Below are positions 1 to 7,070 of a stretch of 14,386 nucleotides of DNA, in pieces. This DNA comes from Spirogloea muscicola (lineage: Eukaryota; Streptophyta; Zygnematophyceae; Spirogloeales; Spirogloeaceae): contig WELB01000298.1 in assembly GCA_009602725.1 (NCBI GenBank), positions 27,936 to 42,321 of the forward strand. The letters run 5' to 3'. Numbering within the stretch: position 1 is the stretch's first letter; each line of letters opens with the position of its first letter. The notes beneath the pieces are model-generated. The model was not told the origin of the DNA and ran no database searches. It saw only the letters and a program-made list of their open reading frames with translations. A program made the position numbers and the translations under genes.

Positions 1-45
1 GGGGGGGCAGTTGGGGGGGAGCGGGTGGGGGAGCGGGCATAAAAA
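1..45. other. G-rich tract with TATA-like site
   Basis: Several runs of four to seven G lie in the first 40 bases, so the plus strand could form a G-quadruplex. They are followed at about 39-46 by a TATA-like ATAAAAAG. No gene can be assigned downstream, so promoter function is only a possibility. Confidence 0.3.
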
Positions 46-247
46 GGGCAGGTAGGTGGAGCGAGACGGCGGCGGGGGCGCGGCTGGGCCGGCAGGTGCG
101 CGGGGGGCGCCGATCCGATCCGCCCCTCTCCGCCCTGGCCTCCGTTGCCCCCTCCCCCGCCTGCTTCCAGGAACCCCGTCTCTCGGACCTGAGGCTCCGC
201 TTCGCTGCGGTCACAGAGTGCTCCGTAGCTGCTTCTCCTTTCTCTCT

Positions 248-311
248 CTCGACTCTGCCTGAACAATGTATTGGCTTGAATTGGCCTCCCTTTCAATTCA
301 TGCGCCCCGCG
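248..311 (+). repeat. Repeat module A, copy 1 (64 bp)
   Basis: This 64-bp block begins CTCGACTCTGCCTGAACAAT and ends at CCCCGCG. It is identical, base for base, to the blocks at 426-489 and 1288-1351. A diverged copy lies near 3790-3840. The short plus-strand ORFs that run through it translate the same repeat and are not evidence of a gene. It is followed by module B at 326. Confidence 0.9.
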
Positions 312-325
312 CGCCTTCTCTCTCT

Positions 326-489
326 GTTAGCTTGTCAGATTTGTTTGCGCTCACCCGTGGGTACTAATGTCATCCTAGGTACCTCAGATTAGGTCTCCGT
401 ATTATGTAGCCTTGTTTAGTCTGCACTCGACTCTGCCTGAACAATGTATTGGCTTGAATTGGCCTCCCTTTCAATTCATGCGCCCCGCG
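326..489 (+). repeat. B-A repeat unit, copy 1 (164 bp)
   Basis: The unit is module B (326-425, starting GTTAGCTTGTCAG) fused directly to module A (426-489). The same fusion recurs at 1188-1351 with equal length. I count three mismatches in the 100 bp of B and none in A. The conserved junction means the two modules move or duplicate as one unit. No terminal inverted repeat or target duplication is visible. Confidence 0.9.
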
Positions 490-592
490 CGCCTTCCCCC
501 CTCTCTGTGCTTGTTTCTCTTGGTGCTTTCCCCTGGCCCTTCTCGGCCGTTTTTGTTCATTGTCTTTTGGGCTGGCTTTGGTAAGAGAAACT

Positions 593-630
593 GCTCGCCC
601 ATTGTTTTTGCAGCTCCTCAATGGGCGAGC
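593..630. repeat. Inverted repeat, 11-bp stem
   Basis: GCTCGCCCATT (593-603) pairs perfectly with AATGGGCGAGC (620-630) around a 16-nt loop. The same ATGGGCGAGC core appears in one orientation or the other near 1121, 1590, 1986, 2012 and 2059, so it is a recurring building block of this region. Confidence 0.75.
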
Positions 631-720
631 CCCTCCCCCCCCCCTGCCCGGGGCCCGTCTCTCTCTCTCCGTGGCTCCGCCAGTCCAGTCACGCAACACC
701 GTCCGTACCGCAGGTGTATC

Positions 721-891
721 GCCCAGGTGTACCGTATAATGCGCCTGTCAGAATCGCCGCAGCAGGTCCGTGGCACGCGCGCTGCATCTGCGTGCCGGTC
801 GCGCTTTGGCTGCAGACAGGGGACCCGCTACCCGACCAGCGACTAGTTTCCCTGACCTGAGGCTGCCAACAGAAGAGGCTATTGAGCACCC
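721..891 (+). repeat. Repeat module C-D, copy 1 (171 bp)
   Basis: The module starts GCCCAGGTGTACC, contains GGTCGCGCTTTGGCTGC, and ends TATTGAGCACCC. A diverged copy with the same landmarks in the same order and almost the same length lies at 2887-3058. Fragments of its parts also occur near 176-200, 2673-2715 and 3594-3635. The landmarks match well but the sequence between them is diverged, so this is an old family member. Function is unknown. Confidence 0.65.
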
Positions 892-1054
892 AAATGGGCA
901 CTTGAGTCGCTGTGCTTTACCGACCCCGTCGAACTTTGGCTCTTCATCAACGTGCAGGGCGCGCGTGGTTAGTAGCTGCTTTGTTTTTTCTTGTGTGCTT
1001 GTCATTTCTGCTGCTTCGCCTTAGGGCTTCGCCTGGCTTCCCCCCCCCCCTTCT

Positions 1055-1108
1055 TGTACTCTGTTCATTCTTTTTTGGGCTGGCTGTTCCAGCCCATATT
1101 CTCAATAG
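1055..1108 (+). repeat. 54-bp stem-loop repeat, copy 1
   Basis: The block starts TGTACTCTG and contains GGGCTGGCTGTTCCAGCCC, a 7-bp stem (1077-1083 with 1089-1095) with a 5-nt loop. It matches 2189-2242 at 51 of 54 positions by my count. Just after it, TAGAAGAAG (1106-1114) pairs with CTTCTTCTA (1137-1145) around an ATGGGCGAGC core. Confidence 0.85.
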
Positions 1109-1187
1109 AAGAAGAATTCTCAATGGGCGAGCCCTTCTTCTTCTAAGTCAGGCCTCCGGCTTTCGCGGCGGCGCTCCAACTCCCCAA

Positions 1188-1351
1188 GTTAGCTTGTCAG
1201 ATTTGTTTGTGCTCACCCGTGGGTACTAATGTCATCTTAGGTACCTTAGATTAGGTCTCCGTATTATGTAGCCTTGTTTAGTCTGCACTCGACTCTGCCT
1301 GAACAATGTATTGGCTTGAATTGGCCTCCCTTTCAATTCATGCGCCCCGCG
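1188..1351 (+). repeat. B-A repeat unit, copy 2 (164 bp)
   Basis: Module B (1188-1287) is joined to module A (1288-1351) exactly as at 326-489. The three differences I see are in B: GCGCTC/GTGCTC, CATCCTAGG/CATCTTAGG and TACCTCAG/TACCTTAG. Sequence after the A module differs between copies, which places the right boundary of the unit at the end of A. Confidence 0.9.
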
Positions 1352-1900
1352 TCTCTCTCTCTCTCACTTTGTTCATTCTTTTGTTCTGGCTGGCGAATCC
1401 CAGCCATCTACTGGAAGAGTCTTTCTCTCTGTATACACTGACTGGCTCATACAGCCGCTTTGCTTTTTTTTTGCTTTTTGGCAGCCCCATTTTCGCCTGC
1501 CGGGTGCTGGCTTTTTCCCAACCCCTCGCCCGCTACCTAGACTTCAGTTTCTCCGACCTATGGCTGCTCAACACGAAATAAGAAGAAGGCTCGCCCATAA
1601 AGAAAGAGGGGGCTGGCAAAAATATGAGCATTCACGGGGCCGGACTGCCGCGCAAGTTGCTTCCCTAGGAAGAAAGAAAGTGGCTCTCAAAAAGAGAGCC
1701 ACTTTCAAAAAGAGGGCGAGGGCACCTCTTTCGTTGGCTTTGGACATTGTCGGCTGCTAGTCTGTCGGATCTAAGGCTCCTCACTCGTAATTACTGAGTG
1801 ATCCATCCTCCCCCTGTTTTTCCCATCGCATCCTCAGGCCCCTTTGTGGCTGCTCCACGCTCTTAGGCCCCTTCGAAACTTTGTCAATTCTTTTGGGCTG
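1352..1900. other. Gene-free stretch with stem-loops and repeat remnants
   Basis: I see no supportable gene here. A stem-loop of the GGCTGG family lies at 1387-1406 (TGGCTGG with CCAGCCA). Reverse-oriented pieces of the same family occur at about 1588-1620 (GGCTCGCCCATAA and GGGGCTGGCAAAA). A fragment resembling the end of module C-D (GTCGGATCTAAGGCTCC) is near 1764. Confidence 0.5.
1676..1706. repeat. Perfect hairpin, 13-bp stem and 5-nt loop
   Basis: GAAAGTGGCTCTC (1676-1688) and GAGAGCCACTTTC (1694-1706) are exact reverse complements separated by AAAAA. It is the tightest hairpin in the window. It is not next to any gene I can call, and there is no T-run that would suggest a polymerase III or bacterial-type terminator. 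Confidence 0.9.
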
Positions 1901-1954
1901 GCTTTTTACAGCCCTTGCCCCCATTTGGGAGTACCACTTCTTCTGTATATTGTT

Positions 1955-2095
1955 TTTAGGGTGGCTTTGCCAGCCCCTCTTCCCTATGGGCGAGCCCTTT
2001 CTTCTTCTTCTATGGGCGAGCACTTTCTATGAACAGCCAGCCCGAAAAAGAAGAAAGTGCTCGCCCATAATGAAAGCGGCTGGCAAAGCCAACCC
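1955..2095. repeat. Nested foldback structure (inverted repeat)
   Basis: The inner arms, 2011-2028 and 2052-2069, are an 18-bp perfect inverted repeat (TATGGGCGAGCACTTTCT) around a 23-nt loop. Outer arms at about 1959-1975 and 2078-2095 pair as GGGTGGCTTTGCCAGCC against its complement with one extra base. The pairs are nested, so the whole stretch of about 140 nt can fold on itself. It resembles a foldback or miniature transposon remnant, but no target duplication can be seen. Confidence 0.8.
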
Positions 2096-2188
2096 AATAG
2101 TGGACAATGTCCAAAGCAAAAGAAAGAGAAGCCAGGACTGACAAGGTCCGAAGGGGCCGAAAAGCGCTTTCCCAGTTCTTGGGCTTCC

Positions 2189-2242
2189 TGTACTCTGCTC
2201 ATTCTTTTTTGGGCTGGCTGTTCCAGCCCCTATCCTCAATAG
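2189..2242 (+). repeat. 54-bp stem-loop repeat, copy 2
   Basis: Equal in length to 1055-1108, with three mismatches. The stem-loop is GGGCTGG (2211-2217) with CCAGCCC (2223-2229). After the shared block the copies differ by a short indel, then share a CTTTCTTCTTC-like tail. Confidence 0.85.
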
Positions 2243-2886
2243 GCGAGCTCTTTCTTCTTCTTTCCCAGTGCTTTCCCGTTAGGATAGTCACTTCAGTACC
2301 CTCTAATCAGGAGCCGCAAGTCAGATAGACTAGCCACCGACAAGCAATTCCCTTAACTAAAGCCAGAGGCTGCAGCTTCCCTCGTCTGGGCCCATTTGCA
2401 CTGGGCCTCGTCCATCAGCCTAAAGTGAGCGGGGTTTTGGAAAGCGAACCCTCAAAAGAGCGAACAATGCCCGAACGAGTCGGACAGCGTGTGCTTCTTA
2501 CAGAAGCAAGTGACAAAACTAGCCACTCGGTCAAGGTAGTCAGCAGCGGCAAGTCCGACACACTAGCAGGCGGAGCAGCCCTGTCCGTGCACCGTGAAGC
2601 TGGCCTTCCTCGTTGTCTAGCTGGCACTTCACAGCCACCCCCCGGTTGTTCGGCCTTGTCTTTGGTCAATCCGACTTGCGGCTGCACACTAGGGTTTCTG
2701 AGCGGCCACCTGCTTCACTGGCCTCCTGCTTTCCGAAGTGCTTTGCGATTTTGACCATCACTTACGTCCACGGCACATTCAGAGACTTGGTGGCTCAACC
2801 TTCTCCAGCAGCTTGCACGACGAGCAGTAAGCTGGCGTCAAGGACAGTAGGGCGAGCAGCCCAACTTCAATGCCGCCGGGTGGCTT
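2243..2886. other. Gene-free stretch, mostly unassigned
   Basis: No recognisable gene, RNA or repeat boundary is seen. A plus-strand reading frame of about 109 codons (2425-2754) has no recognisable motif and runs into a fragment like the end of module C-D near 2673-2715 (TTGCGGCTGCACACTAGGGT). I treat it as chance coding capacity. Confidence 0.4.
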
Positions 2887-3058
2887 GCCCAGGTGTACCA
2901 GATGCGCCTACCATCCCTTGCTCCACCTTTCCAAGAATTTATTGTGCATATGTGGACAGGTCGCGCCTTGGCTGCTGCCTCTGAGTACCGACGGCGCAAG
3001 TCTTCTCCGGCTGCTATCATCCAACTTGCGGCTGGTGACCAGGGTCTATTGAGCACCC
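2887..3058 (+). repeat. Repeat module C-D, copy 2 (172 bp)
   Basis: It carries the landmarks of 721-891 in order: GCCCAGGTGTACC at the start, GGTCGCGCCTTGGCTGC in the middle and TATTGAGCACCC at the end. The middle part, including the CTGCTGCCTCTGAGT-like piece, recurs near 3594-3635. The stem-loop array follows about 70 bp later. Confidence 0.65.
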
Positions 3059-3127
3059 TTTCGTTGTAGCCACTTGCGCAGCTGCGTAGTTTCTGCTTTC
3101 TGGCCCCTTTGGACCCTGTCCACTCCC

Positions 3128-3439
3128 TTTGGGCTGGCCTTTCACAGCCAATGCCTGTTCTGGATGAGCTTCTTGATCTTGGGCTGGCCTTTCTCACCCA
3201 TCTAACTTCTTGGCAGAGCTTCCTCTACCGTGGATTCTGTGCAACTGTGATAGGCTGGCTTTTCACAGCCATTGAACGGGAGGAAGAGCCTATTCTTCCT
3301 GTCTTCTGATCCTTTTCTGGCTGGCCTCTTACAGCCATCCCCTCGTTGCAAGAGCTTCTTCGTTCTTTCACCTTGTGTGAATTTCTGATTGCTGGCTTTC
3401 CGCTCCCTTTGGAAGAGCTTACTAACACCTCCCACGCCT
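3128..3439 (+). repeat. Degenerate array of GGCTGG stem-loop units
   Basis: Five successive units begin near 3131, 3181, 3253, 3318 and 3393, spaced about 50-77 nt. Each begins with a GGGCTGGCCTTTCACAGCC-like segment and has a GAAGAGCTT-like segment 15-30 nt later. Stems are visible at 3132-3136/3145-3149, 3253-3257/3266-3270 and 3318-3323/3332-3337; the second and fifth units are decayed. The plus strand is pyrimidine-rich. Single members of the family lie near 569, 1077, 1387, 1895, 1959, 2211 and 3664. Confidence 0.7.
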
Positions 3440-3788
3440 CGCCTCCGTCAGAGCTGCTTCTTCTCTGAATCCCCCCTCAACCGGCTTCCACACGAATACC
3501 TTAGCAGATCCTTGACGTAGGGCTTCAGTTCTGTAGCCCCAGGCGGCTCTCTGTCTCAATCCAGCGTCCTTAGGCTGGCACTCATGCAGTGCACTTGTGG
3601 GCAGGCCGAGCTTTGTCTGCTGCTTCTGAGTTTCGTCAAGGTGACTCTCATCCACTCTTTTCTGGGCTGGCTTTTCACAGCCCTCGCCCCCTTCAGAAGA
3701 AGAAGAGCTTCCAATTTCTTCTTTCTTTGTCTTTATGTACCTCGAATTCTGTGCTCACCGTGCGCCTTCTCACACTCTTCCTCACAGG
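3440..3788. other. Gene-free stretch with one further stem-loop unit
   Basis: No gene is supported. A fragment of module C lies near 3594-3635 and a well-kept stem-loop at 3664-3683 (GGGCTG with CAGCCC). The latter has the family's GAAGAAGAAGAGCTTCC tail. The remainder is unassigned. Confidence 0.5.
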
Positions 3789-3842
3789 GTACTGGCTTGG
3801 GATGGCCATCCCTTTGAGTTCATGCGCACCGCGCGCGCCTTT
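3789..3842 (+). repeat. Repeat module A, diverged copy
   Basis: The stretch beginning GGTACTGGCTTGGGATGGCC aligns with the last 50 or so bases of module A and ends in a similar CACCGCGCGCGCC. It has many substitutions. It is the last repeat module before the 3' side of the minus-strand retrotransposon ORF, so the element probably lies within or next to this repeat. Confidence 0.65.
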
Positions 3843-4007
3843 CTTATGTGGAGGGGCTTCTTCCAGCCGCCCGGAGGCCCGCATTCCCGCCCCCCCCGCC
3901 TCCTGTCATCTGTCAATGTGCTGGCCTTGGTAGTACTTGGCCACTCGAGGCCCGCCATCACCCAGTACACGCACTCCATTTCCCGCCCCCAGTCCCGCAG
4001 CGGGACC

Positions 4008-6419
4008 TCATGGCGGCCGCCGCCGCCGCCGCGTCGCTGGCCCCGAGCCATGGCCTCCGAAAAGGTCCAGCCAGCCACGGCCATAGGCCCCGTGGACATC
4101 GATGGCCAGGGCTGCGAATTCGTCGGCAGGCGGGTGATCAGCATATTTCCGTTCTTTGCCGCGGGCCGCCACAGCGACCGCATGCCCAGCGGTCGTCGCC
4201 GACTTGGAGGGGTTAGCGGAGTCGACACAGTCGGTGGTCACCACATCCGCGATGATTCGCGGACCGCCCCCGGGCGGGATGGCGACGAGGTCAGCGCGCC
4301 GAGTGTGGATCTGGCCGTCGTCGTCGCGCAGGATGGGCATTATTGACGAGTGCTCCACGGCCACTTTGTAACCCGCCTCGAGGAAGACGCCTTGCATGCC
4401 GTCCCTGAGCAGGTCGTGGGATCCGGTCCGCTCGCCGCCGTGGGCACAACGAAGCATGTGGGCCGCCAGCGTCGCAGGGTCAGCGTGGCGGGCACCGCAC
4501 TCACATTGCGTGACACCGACGAGGCAGGGGGGGAAGAGGCCGAGAAGCCGCTGCACCGCCGTCCTGTAGACTGCATCGGGCATTGTGAGGGCCGCGTATA
4601 TGGAGAGCGCGGATACCCACGCCGCCGCCCCGGGGGAGGAGGCTGAGAGCAGCCTGGCGCGCCCGCGACTGTCTTGCGGCGGAAGGAGCTCCGCCACCTG
4701 GTCGTAGGCCGCTTTGTCCACGAGCGCATTGCAGCGGGCCTGGGCCCGCGGGTCGGGGGTGTGCGCCAGGTGGATGAACGGAACAACCTGCTGCGACATG
4801 TCGGGGTGGGCCGCCAGGAGCCCGTCGCGGGCAGCGCGGAGGGCCTCCTGGAAGGGCAGCGAGCCGCTCTCCACCTCAGCCACCGCCCGCTCTAAGGTGC
4901 GGATGCCGTGAGCTTGGAACCGCTGGCTGATGGGTGCGGCAACCTGTGCCCAGCAGCCCAGGTAGGCGGCCTCGCAGGCGCGGGCGACTGGGCGGCAGCC
5001 CAGACCGCCGCGACTAACAGGCAGGCTGGCTTGGAGCAGCGCGGCTGGCGTGGTAAGGAAGTCGGGGTGCTGTAGGAGAGCGGCAGCGCTGGCCAGGATG
5101 CCGGAGTCAAACGCCGCGTACGCCGCCTTCACCGCCTGGGAGGGAGGGAGGACGCGGGCCAAGTAGTGCGGGCGCTGGGCAATGCACCTGGTCAGCATCG
5201 CCGTCGCCAACTGCATGTCTTGCAGTGTGTGGAGACGGTCCGCCGGCCGGAGGTGCTCCAGCAGTCGGGCCTGGAGCTGCTCCACCACGAAGGCTGGGGA
5301 ACCGATGGGGGCGCCGAGGAGGGTGAAGCCCCCATCAGGTGTCTGGCAGCCCGTGGGCAACCGCAGGTGGGCAGGCAGGACCTGTGGAGCCCAAGCACTG
5401 CACTTGGCAGCGCGGATGCCCAGGCCAATGGCGCCCAACTGCCCCTCCAGGGTAGCAAAGGCTGCCACGACGTCGTCTGGCGGCCCCACCAGCGTTGTGT
5501 CGTCAGCGTATGTGGGGGCGAGGACTCCGGGGTGAGCCGCGACCGTGGCCAGCAGCGCCCGGTTGTGGGCCAACGCGTAGTACAGCCCGGCCAGTGGATC
5601 CCCTTGGCGCGCGCCTGTGGAGGATTGCAGGACCTCCACCCCTCCGAGCCCTGTACGCCACAGCAGGTCGCTTGGCTGACCATAGCCCAGCCTGAAGAAG
5701 GGTAGGAGGCTGGGGAAGGCCGCCCTCAACTCCTCTGCGATGACATCTCGGTCTGCGCTGTTGTAAGCATTCCTGACATCCACCGCCAAGGCCATCCAGC
5801 CGGGGTTCAGGTCCAAGGCGGCCCGTACGCCGTGCACGACCACCTCTCCGCCGCTCCGCAGCCCCGCGCCGAACTGGTGGGGCGCCAGGTGTTCCTGGGC
5901 CTGCCCCGCATGCTGTTGCCAGAGCGCGCGCCCCACCAGGCGGTAGAGCACTTCGCCGACGGCAATGGGCCTGACCCCCCCATTGGCCTTGCTGAGGGCC
6001 AGCAGCGTGCTGGTGCAGATGACGCGGCGGATGCCGGCCGGGACCTGGTCGCGGGCGAGGAGCTGGCACACCTGGTGGAGCGCCTGGAAGTCGCTTGGTT
6101 CCCCCTCCAGGAAGAGCTCGCGGAGATGCTCGGAGAGCATGTGCGACGGACCTCCAGCGGCTGCGCGGCGGCTGCTCTGCAAAGCCTGCCGAAGGGCGTC
6201 GGAGTCGAGGGCCACCTCCTCCGGCGGTGCGTAGGTGGCCAGCCACGGGGGCAGGGGGGAGCGGGCTTCCGGGTGCAGGGACGCCAGGGCCGCCCGCGTG
6301 GCTACACACGTCGTGCAGATGTGTTTCCGGTTGAGTTGGGCTTGCCAGCTGCATATCTGTCTTTCTTGCGACGACGTATTTCGGCCTGTTTGCAGCGTGC
6401 TCAGGCTAATGCCTTGCAC
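4008..6419 (-). CDS. Non-LTR-type retrotransposon protein: reverse transcriptase with restriction-like endonuclease
   Basis: An uninterrupted 803-codon frame. RT landmarks are the fingers segment NGGVRPIAVGE (146-156), motif A VDVRNAYNSADRD with Asp214, motif B TGARQGDP (268-275) and motif C YADD (304-307). A thumb-like GGLGCRPVA follows near 471. The C-terminal part has a CCHC finger (Cys639, Cys641, His654, Cys658) and then a restriction-like endonuclease pattern: RRAD (707-710), IIADV with Asp725, and K-x2-KY (755-759). Such proteins nick the target and prime cDNA synthesis on it. No apurinic endonuclease domain and no obvious N-terminal DNA-binding fingers are present (only Cys35/Cys38), so the 5' end may be truncated or another ORF lost. 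Start 6419 is the first ATG of the frame but is not otherwise supported. GC content is higher than in the flanks. Overlapping long frames on other strands are shadows. Whether it is still mobile cannot be judged. Confidence 0.92.
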   Translation of the reverse strand: MQGISLSTLQTGRNTSSQERQICSWQAQLNRKHICTTCVATRAALASLHPEARSPLPPWLATYAPPEEVALDSDALRQALQSSRRAAAGGPSHMLSEHLRELFLEGEPSDFQALHQVCQLLARDQVPAGIRRVICTSTLLALSKANGGVRPIAVGEVLYRLVGRALWQQHAGQAQEHLAPHQFGAGLRSGGEVVVHGVRAALDLNPGWMALAVDVRNAYNSADRDVIAEELRAAFPSLLPFFRLGYGQPSDLLWRTGLGGVEVLQSSTGARQGDPLAGLYYALAHNRALLATVAAHPGVLAPTYADDTTLVGPPDDVVAAFATLEGQLGAIGLGIRAAKCSAWAPQVLPAHLRLPTGCQTPDGGFTLLGAPIGSPAFVVEQLQARLLEHLRPADRLHTLQDMQLATAMLTRCIAQRPHYLARVLPPSQAVKAAYAAFDSGILASAAALLQHPDFLTTPAALLQASLPVSRGGLGCRPVARACEAAYLGCWAQVAAPISQRFQAHGIRTLERAVAEVESGSLPFQEALRAARDGLLAAHPDMSQQVVPFIHLAHTPDPRAQARCNALVDKAAYDQVAELLPPQDSRGRARLLSASSPGAAAWVSALSIYAALTMPDAVYRTAVQRLLGLFPPCLVGVTQCECGARHADPATLAAHMLRCAHGGERTGSHDLLRDGMQGVFLEAGYKVAVEHSSIMPILRDDDGQIHTRRADLVAIPPGGGPRIIADVVTTDCVDSANPSKSATTAGHAVAVAARGKERKYADHPPADEFAALAIDVHGAYGRGWLDLFGGHGSGPATRRRRRPP

Positions 6420-6488
6420 CAGAAAGCTGGCCGAGCTCTAGTTGGTGGCAGAAGGGCTTCGTATCTGACATCTAGTATTCAGGCATCG

Positions 6489-6551
6489 ATTAGCGACCTT
6501 TATGTTTTGACCCGTGGTTACTGAGCGGGTCACTTTGCTGTAAATTATGTA
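6489..6551 (+). repeat. Diverged copy of repeat module B
   Basis: TTGACCCGTGGTTACT and, after a short gap, AATTATGTAGG match B landmarks CTCACCCGTGGGTACT and TATTATGTAGCC. Read in frame, this copy and the one at 1188 both encode SDL-F/Y-VLTRGY followed by a stop, which shows the relationship but probably reflects shared DNA and not a gene. It lies on the 5' side of the retrotransposon ORF. Confidence 0.5.
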
Positions 6552-6558
6552 GGTCTTC

Positions 6559-6620
6559 AGATGTGCTTGCCTTTGTACTTGGCCTTTGGCCTTCGTTTGT
6601 TTAAAATACACGAAATTTTC
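6559..6620 (-). repeat. Coding-like repeat fragment, copy 1 (frameshifted)
   Basis: On the minus strand this reads ENFVYFKQTKA, then, after a 2-nt shift relative to its relative, KYKGKHI and a stop. The matching copy is at 14131-14194 on the plus strand. Most differences between the two are synonymous or conservative, which suggests descent from a real coding sequence. It ends about 140 nt upstream of the retrotransposon ORF on the same strand. Source protein not recognised. Confidence 0.6.
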
Positions 6621-7070
6621 ACCAAGAAGGTGAAAAAGAAGGGGGGCCAGGGGAAGCGCGAAAACGGTTTCGGGACTCTTGAGACTCTACCCAAGCTCAC
6701 AAACTGTTGCCGGAGTCGCTCCGAGCTGCATCAGTTGCCGATTCTTTCATATCAGCAGCCGCTTTCATCTGAGCTGCATCAGTTATCAAATCTGAGGAGA
6801 CTGCAGCGCGAGAGAGAGAGAGAGCGACACAGATAGAGGCGCGCGCGGTGCGCATGAGAGACAGAGAGCCGGCAACTATCTGCGGCGGTACAACGCCAGC
6901 AGCCGCAGCACTGTGCTCAAGTGTCCACCATAGCTCGCTGGCTGTTGTAGGGCTGAGGCTCCTTGTACTCGCTGCGCTACCCGAGCACACTTCATCAGCT
7001 TCTCATCGTTGTGTTGGACGCAAGCACAGGGCGCTGACCAGAAGTGCACGTGTTACGCACAAGTGTCGCA
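6621..7070. other. Spacer and probable 5' leader of the TraB-family gene
   Basis: No gene is supported. A 14-bp direct repeat GAGCTGCATCAGTT lies at 6723-6736 and 6771-6784 (period 48), and a GA dinucleotide run at 6810-6824. The downstream half is likely to include the promoter and 5' leader of the gene starting at 7071, but no core promoter motif stands out. Confidence 0.4.

Noticed and set aside
412-846. 144-codon plus-strand frame
   Set aside because: It runs through modules A, the GGGCGAGC foldback and C; its first part repeats the translation of the A module seen at other copies.
1951-2700. Isolated TTTAGGG-like heptamers (near 1955 and 2693)
   Set aside because: Single occurrences on a random spacing; there is no tandem telomeric array.
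2425-2754. 109-codon plus-strand frame
   Set aside because: No recognisable motif, and its 3' part overlaps a repeat fragment. It is the least repeat-like ORF of the left region, so expression data could still revive it.
3735-4346. 203-codon plus-strand frame
   Set aside because: It spans the diverged A repeat and the 3' end of the RT ORF in antisense; composition is low-complexity Pro/Arg and no motif is recognisable.
5503-6354. 283-codon minus-strand frame within the RT ORF
   Set aside because: Out-of-frame shadow of the same strand; Pro/Gly/Arg-rich with no RT motif.
5832-6524. 230-codon plus-strand frame opposite the retrotransposon ORF
   Set aside because: It is antisense to the RT fingers region, shows no family motif, and is explained by high GC content and few stops opposite a real gene.
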